From Diphasiastrum complanatum (taxonomy: Eukaryota > Streptophyta > Lycopodiopsida > Lycopodiales > Lycopodiaceae), in the NCBI GenBank assembly GCA_029204225.1, contig CM055108.1:47337146-47401145 (forward strand): a stretch of DNA of 64,000 nucleotides. Direction: 5' to 3'. The notes under the pieces were generated by a model that had not been told where the DNA came from, did no database searches, and worked only from the letters and a program-made list of their open reading frames with translations. Of this stretch, positions 60,833 to 64,000 are shown in pieces (the first letter of the stretch is position 1; each line of letters starts with the position of its first letter). The position numbers were made by a program, and so were the translations under genes.

Positions 60833-61094
60833 TTCGGGGGTTTTTCGAGTGTTTCACTGTAAATTGTAATATGTATGGTGTACCGTATGACATTAATGTT
60901 TTGAGTGACGAGTAACAATGATCAATCTTTCTACTCATGTATGGAAGTTGGTAATTACTAGCTAATGTCACGAATGATATCAGTTAGATCATAGCTAAAA
61001 CTGCGAGCAACACATGACAGGTATTGTTAGGTATCAAGGACCCTAAATCACAGGTGACAGGTATTGTTAGGTAACAAGACTCAAAGGTACCCTT
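60601..61094. repeat. ~490 bp insertion in the LINE, with a (GA)n tract
   Basis: Separates two collinear parts of the LINE. Contains repeated cggttcgaac/gttcgaacc motifs (60613-60730), a GA run at 60751-60829, and a doubled 'gacaggtattgttaggta' at 61017 and 61052. Possibly a small non-autonomous element. No target-site duplication was identified. Confidence 0.6.
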
Positions 61095-61700
61095 AAACAT
61101 TGATTAGGAGCCCTTATCATTGGTATCCTCTTATATGCCGATGATGTCGTTTTACTCTCGAGGACTAGAGAGGGTTTCCGAGGCACTTGGATGCTCTTTT
61201 TTCCTTTTGTACACGGCGGGGCTTGTCAGTGAATATAGCCAAGACCAAGGTCATGGTATTCAACACATCCAGATCTTTCATGATGTGAAAGGAGCTCCTA
61301 TGGGCTAGCCATATCTTGGAGGTTGTTGACTCATACACATACCTAGGTGTTCTATTTTCCGGTCCTACATTCAGCATGCGATAGGTAGCCACTTCGCGAG
61401 TACAAAAGGGCTATGCCTCGCTGGTAGACTTGGAGCAGTTTTGTTTCCGTTCACACATCAGAGATCCATCAAGTGTCGACTTTTCGATACTATGGTGGTT
61501 CCCTCAGCTATGTGTGCCGCCGAGATATGGAGTATCGGATTGCCAGTTCTTGAGTGGGCACATATCTCACACCTACAGGTCCAGATGTTATCCAGGATGA
61601 TACGAGCCAAGCCTTTTGTGCCACATCAGATTATATTGGCAGACACTTTCTTCCAGGTTGCTGGACATCATGATATATCATGCCAGGCCGATGGACCCTG
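61095..61700 (+). mobile_element. LINE reverse transcriptase, 3' part
   Basis: Resumes with G-I-L-L-Y-A-D-D-V-V-L-L-S (61124-61160), the catalytic Y-A-D-D box of non-LTR reverse transcriptases. It then continues in several frames with S-V-N-I-A-K-T-K-V and A-A-E-I-W-S-like blocks typical of the LINE thumb region. Frameshifted and dead. Confidence 0.85.
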
Positions 61701-61719
61701 ACTGGGCCAGACACATTTT

Positions 61720-62191
61720 TCATACAGGTTATATATAGCATTTGTTTGCAGTTATTAGTTCTTTTGGATTATTGAGCTTTAAGCTCCTATGTTTTCACAC
61801 ATGACATGTACCTTTTCTTAGTCCTATGTACCTTAGTGTAATAGATCCTCACACCACAGTAGGGCAAACACTAACTGGTCCACCCAACCTTGCCTACTCC
61901 CTGATATAGAGTAAGCCCCTCCTAGCCCAGTGTAAATGGTAGCATGCATCTGCCAAGTGTCGGCCACGTGGCACTGACGTGGCCGACTGCATGTCGGGAC
62001 CCAAATGGGGGCCCTGTCTTGCTGACAGGGTCCCTAGACTGTGTTAGGCCCGCCATGGCTATGGACCGTGCTGGGGCACACTACTCACACTGTCTTGCCC
62101 TGTTGGTCGTGTACGTTGGACACGACCCTGACTGTGGTATCTGACCCATCTGTGTTCTCTAGGGTTCGGCAGTGGTCACGAGCACGTAACA
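61720..62191 (-). repeat. 3' LTR of the chromovirus (left boundary uncertain)
   Basis: On the minus strand the LTR begins TGTTACGTGC at 62191, immediately after a polypurine tract (62204-62192, AAGGGGAAGGGAG) and the pol stop codon. The left end was not determined; the value given is a rough limit set by the LINE. Confidence 0.6.
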
Positions 62192-62202
62192 CTCCCTTCC
62201 CC

Positions 62203-64000
62203 TTAAGAACCATCTTGGTCCTCTAAGACAAAGTCTGGAAAAATCTTGCGAAGGACGCTGCCTCTTTTCCACGTGGCATTCTCAACAAGCTGATCATTCC
62301 ACTTGACCAGATATTCTCGGTATAGAGTATGACGAGTCTGTGTCTCTCTACTATCAAGAATCTCCTCTGGCTCATGTGGAGGTTGCTGAGAATCCAATGG
62401 GAGAACTAGAACACTGTCCCCTACCAGATTTTCTGATCTGGCTAAGGCTTTTCGTAACTGACTTACATGAAAGACTGGAAAAACCTTACTACTGTGTGGG
62501 AGTTCTAGTTCATGGGTGACCTCGCCTAGTCTCCTACAAATGGTAAAGGAACCACAATACCTAGGAGACAACTTAGCGCACACTCATGATTTGAGGGTTT
62601 TAGAGTCAACTGGGACTCTCAAGTAGACTTTCTCATCAACTGAGAACTGCACATCCTGTCTGTGTGGATCTGCATAATGCCTGGCTCGATCCTGGGACTG
62701 CCTAATGCTACGCTTAGCATGTTCTATCATCTGGTTTAGGTCCTCTAAAAAGTTTCTAGCTGCTTCAACCTTTTCTTGTTTAAACCCTACAGCTGTGGGT
62801 GAGCGTGGCTGAAAACCGTACATCAGCATAAATGGGCTGTATCCCGTAGCTAATGTTTGGTATTGTTATAAGCAAACTCTAATATCGAGAGATACTCCTC
62901 CCAATTAGTCTGCTTCTTGCTGACGTATGCGCGAAGCATATCCTCCAGCACCTGATTTACCCTCTCTGTTTGACCGTCCGTCTGTGGATGGTCGGTGGTA
63001 CTCATATTAAGTTTAGTATGGAGATGATGGAATACTGCCCTCCAAAAATTTCCATTAAACTTACTATCCCGGTCGCTGACTATGCCGAAGGGTAGACCGT
63101 ACAATTTCAATAGCCCATCTACAAACAACCTCGCTAACTCTGGAGCTCTAACGGTTGTTTTGGTCGGAATAAAATGAGCCATTTTGGTTAGACGGTCAAC
63201 TGTGACCCATATAGCGTCATTACCCTTTTGGGTTTTAGGCAGGCCTACTATAAAATCCATGGAGATACTCTCCCATTTACCAACTGGTATATCTAAGGGC
63301 TGCAACAACCCTCCTGCCTTTGAACGCTCTCCTTTATTTACTTGACATTTCTGGCAACTGGTTACATATTGTTGAACGTCCTTTTTCATACTGGGCCAGA
63401 AAAATTGCCTACGAAGAAGCTCATAGGTCTTTGTATGCCTGGGTGTCCCGCACTAGGATTGTCATGACATCCATATAGGACCTGCTGCCTATAATCCTCT
63501 GAATTGGGAACACATACTCTATCTCTATAGATCAAGTACTCATCCTGAATGGAATAATGTTTCCATTTGAATCCTTGAGTCAACTGACCCTCAACCACTG
63601 GGGTTTGCTTGAGTAATACAGGCTCAGAATCCTCAACGTCATCTGACGTATACTCGGACTCATCATCATCCTCAACGGAAGCTGCCGTATTCTTGGATGA
63701 ACTGGCACCAGCCCCCGGAACTGGTTCTGGAGTCTGTAACTGTCTGCTCTGAACTGAGTTCCGGATAGTAGAGAAGAATGCATCATGCTGGCACTTCCCT
63801 CTCAAGGACTCGAGTAACTCATTACAAATCTGAGTAAAACTCAGCTCGTTTATCATAGGCATTCTGCTAAGGGCATCTGCTACTGTATTGAATTTCCCCC
63901 CGTCTATATCTGATAGACATATCAAACTCTTGCATCAACTCTGCCCAACGAGCTTTCCGACCTCTAAGCTCAAGTTGATTGCAAAGGTATCTGAGACTTT
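62203..64000 (-). mobile_element. chromovirus (Ty3/gypsy) pol 3' part with chromodomain, open at window edge
   Basis: Minus-strand order: RNase H end (V-A-D-A-L-S-R-M near 63860); the zinc-binding module (C-H-D-N-P-S-A-G-H-P-G-I, then C-Q-K-C-Q at 63355); integrase core with D-F-I-V-G-L-P, I-V-S-D-R-D-S-K-F and D-G-Q-T-E-R-V-N; the C-terminal region with L-M-Y-G-F-Q-P-R-S-P and L-S-P-R-Y; and a chromodomain (E-E-I-L-D-S-R, Y-L-V-K-W, A-T-W-K-R) ending D-Q-D-G-S at 62203. Chromodomains in this position direct chromoviruses to heterochromatin. Frameshifts at about 62584, 62840 and 63387 break the frame, so this copy looks inactive though recent. It is the best-preserved gypsy element here. Confidence 0.92.

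Overview
This window looks like nuclear DNA of a land plant. The evidence is GT-AG spliceosomal introns, a plant PA-TM-RING vacuolar-sorting-receptor-like gene, a TEN1 telomere gene, and many copia, gypsy/chromovirus, LINE, hAT and Helitron remnants. The density of old transposable elements, and uncharacterised transposase-like proteins of a kind I associate with ferns, lycophytes, algae and invertebrates, suggest a seed-free or otherwise large-genome plant. That last point is inference. No organism could be named from the sequence.

Host-type genes are sparse. They are TEN1 (CST telomere complex subunit, + strand, three exons, 11472-12255), an intronless small membrane protein (+, 38206-38835), and an RMR-type PA-TM-RING protein (-, 59957 down to 51675). 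The RMR gene has a 6.7 kb transposon-filled intron inside its RING domain, and its first exon is not visible. A highly diverged, intronless histone H3-like/CENH3-like locus (+, 41428-42653) has its own TATA box, a canonical H3 tail start, a Gln/Pro-rich tail and a near-complete histone fold, but is broken by one frameshift and two in-frame stops.

The most unusual content is a pair of related loci of an unassigned transposase-like family. Locus 1 (+, 5584-8039) has the N-terminal part and a putative DDE-type catalytic core spread over exons. Locus 2 (-, 46079-44857) has the same N-terminal part and a C-terminal part with the core missing. Locus 2 is followed on the same strand by a 407-residue protein of unknown function ('protein B', 44592-43307, two exons). 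The last exon of protein B has a degenerate relative at 1872-2106, preceded by a 3' splice site in the same place. So two proteins travel together twice in this window, in different order. The H3-like locus faces locus 2 tail to tail, with a 32-bp-arm, 1-nt-loop hairpin between them.

Layout: 1-1.6 kb, 3' end of a non-autonomous LTR element. 1.9-8 kb, locus 1 module and a LINE scrap. 8-11 kb, little recognisable. 11.5-12.3 kb, TEN1. 13.7-17 kb, minus-strand gypsy element with a clean nested solo LTR (15394-16297). 17.3-18 kb, tandem duplication. 18-23 kb, a second member of the LTR family seen at 1-1.6 kb. 23.3-24 kb, hAT-like remnant. 24.9-29.4 kb, rearranged copia element with inverted pieces and one LTR. 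31.2-36.2 kb, Helitron-derived region with a canonical 3' terminus, a Pif1-like helicase remnant, a captured coding piece, a 0.6 kb direct duplication and palindromes spaced exactly 69 bp apart. 37.5-38.8 kb, membrane protein gene. 41-46 kb, H3-like plus locus 2. 47.8-50.3 kb, transposase, LTR and gypsy fragments. 51.7-60 kb, RMR gene. 60.3-61.7 kb, interrupted LINE. 61.7-64 kb, chromovirus with a chromodomain at the right edge.
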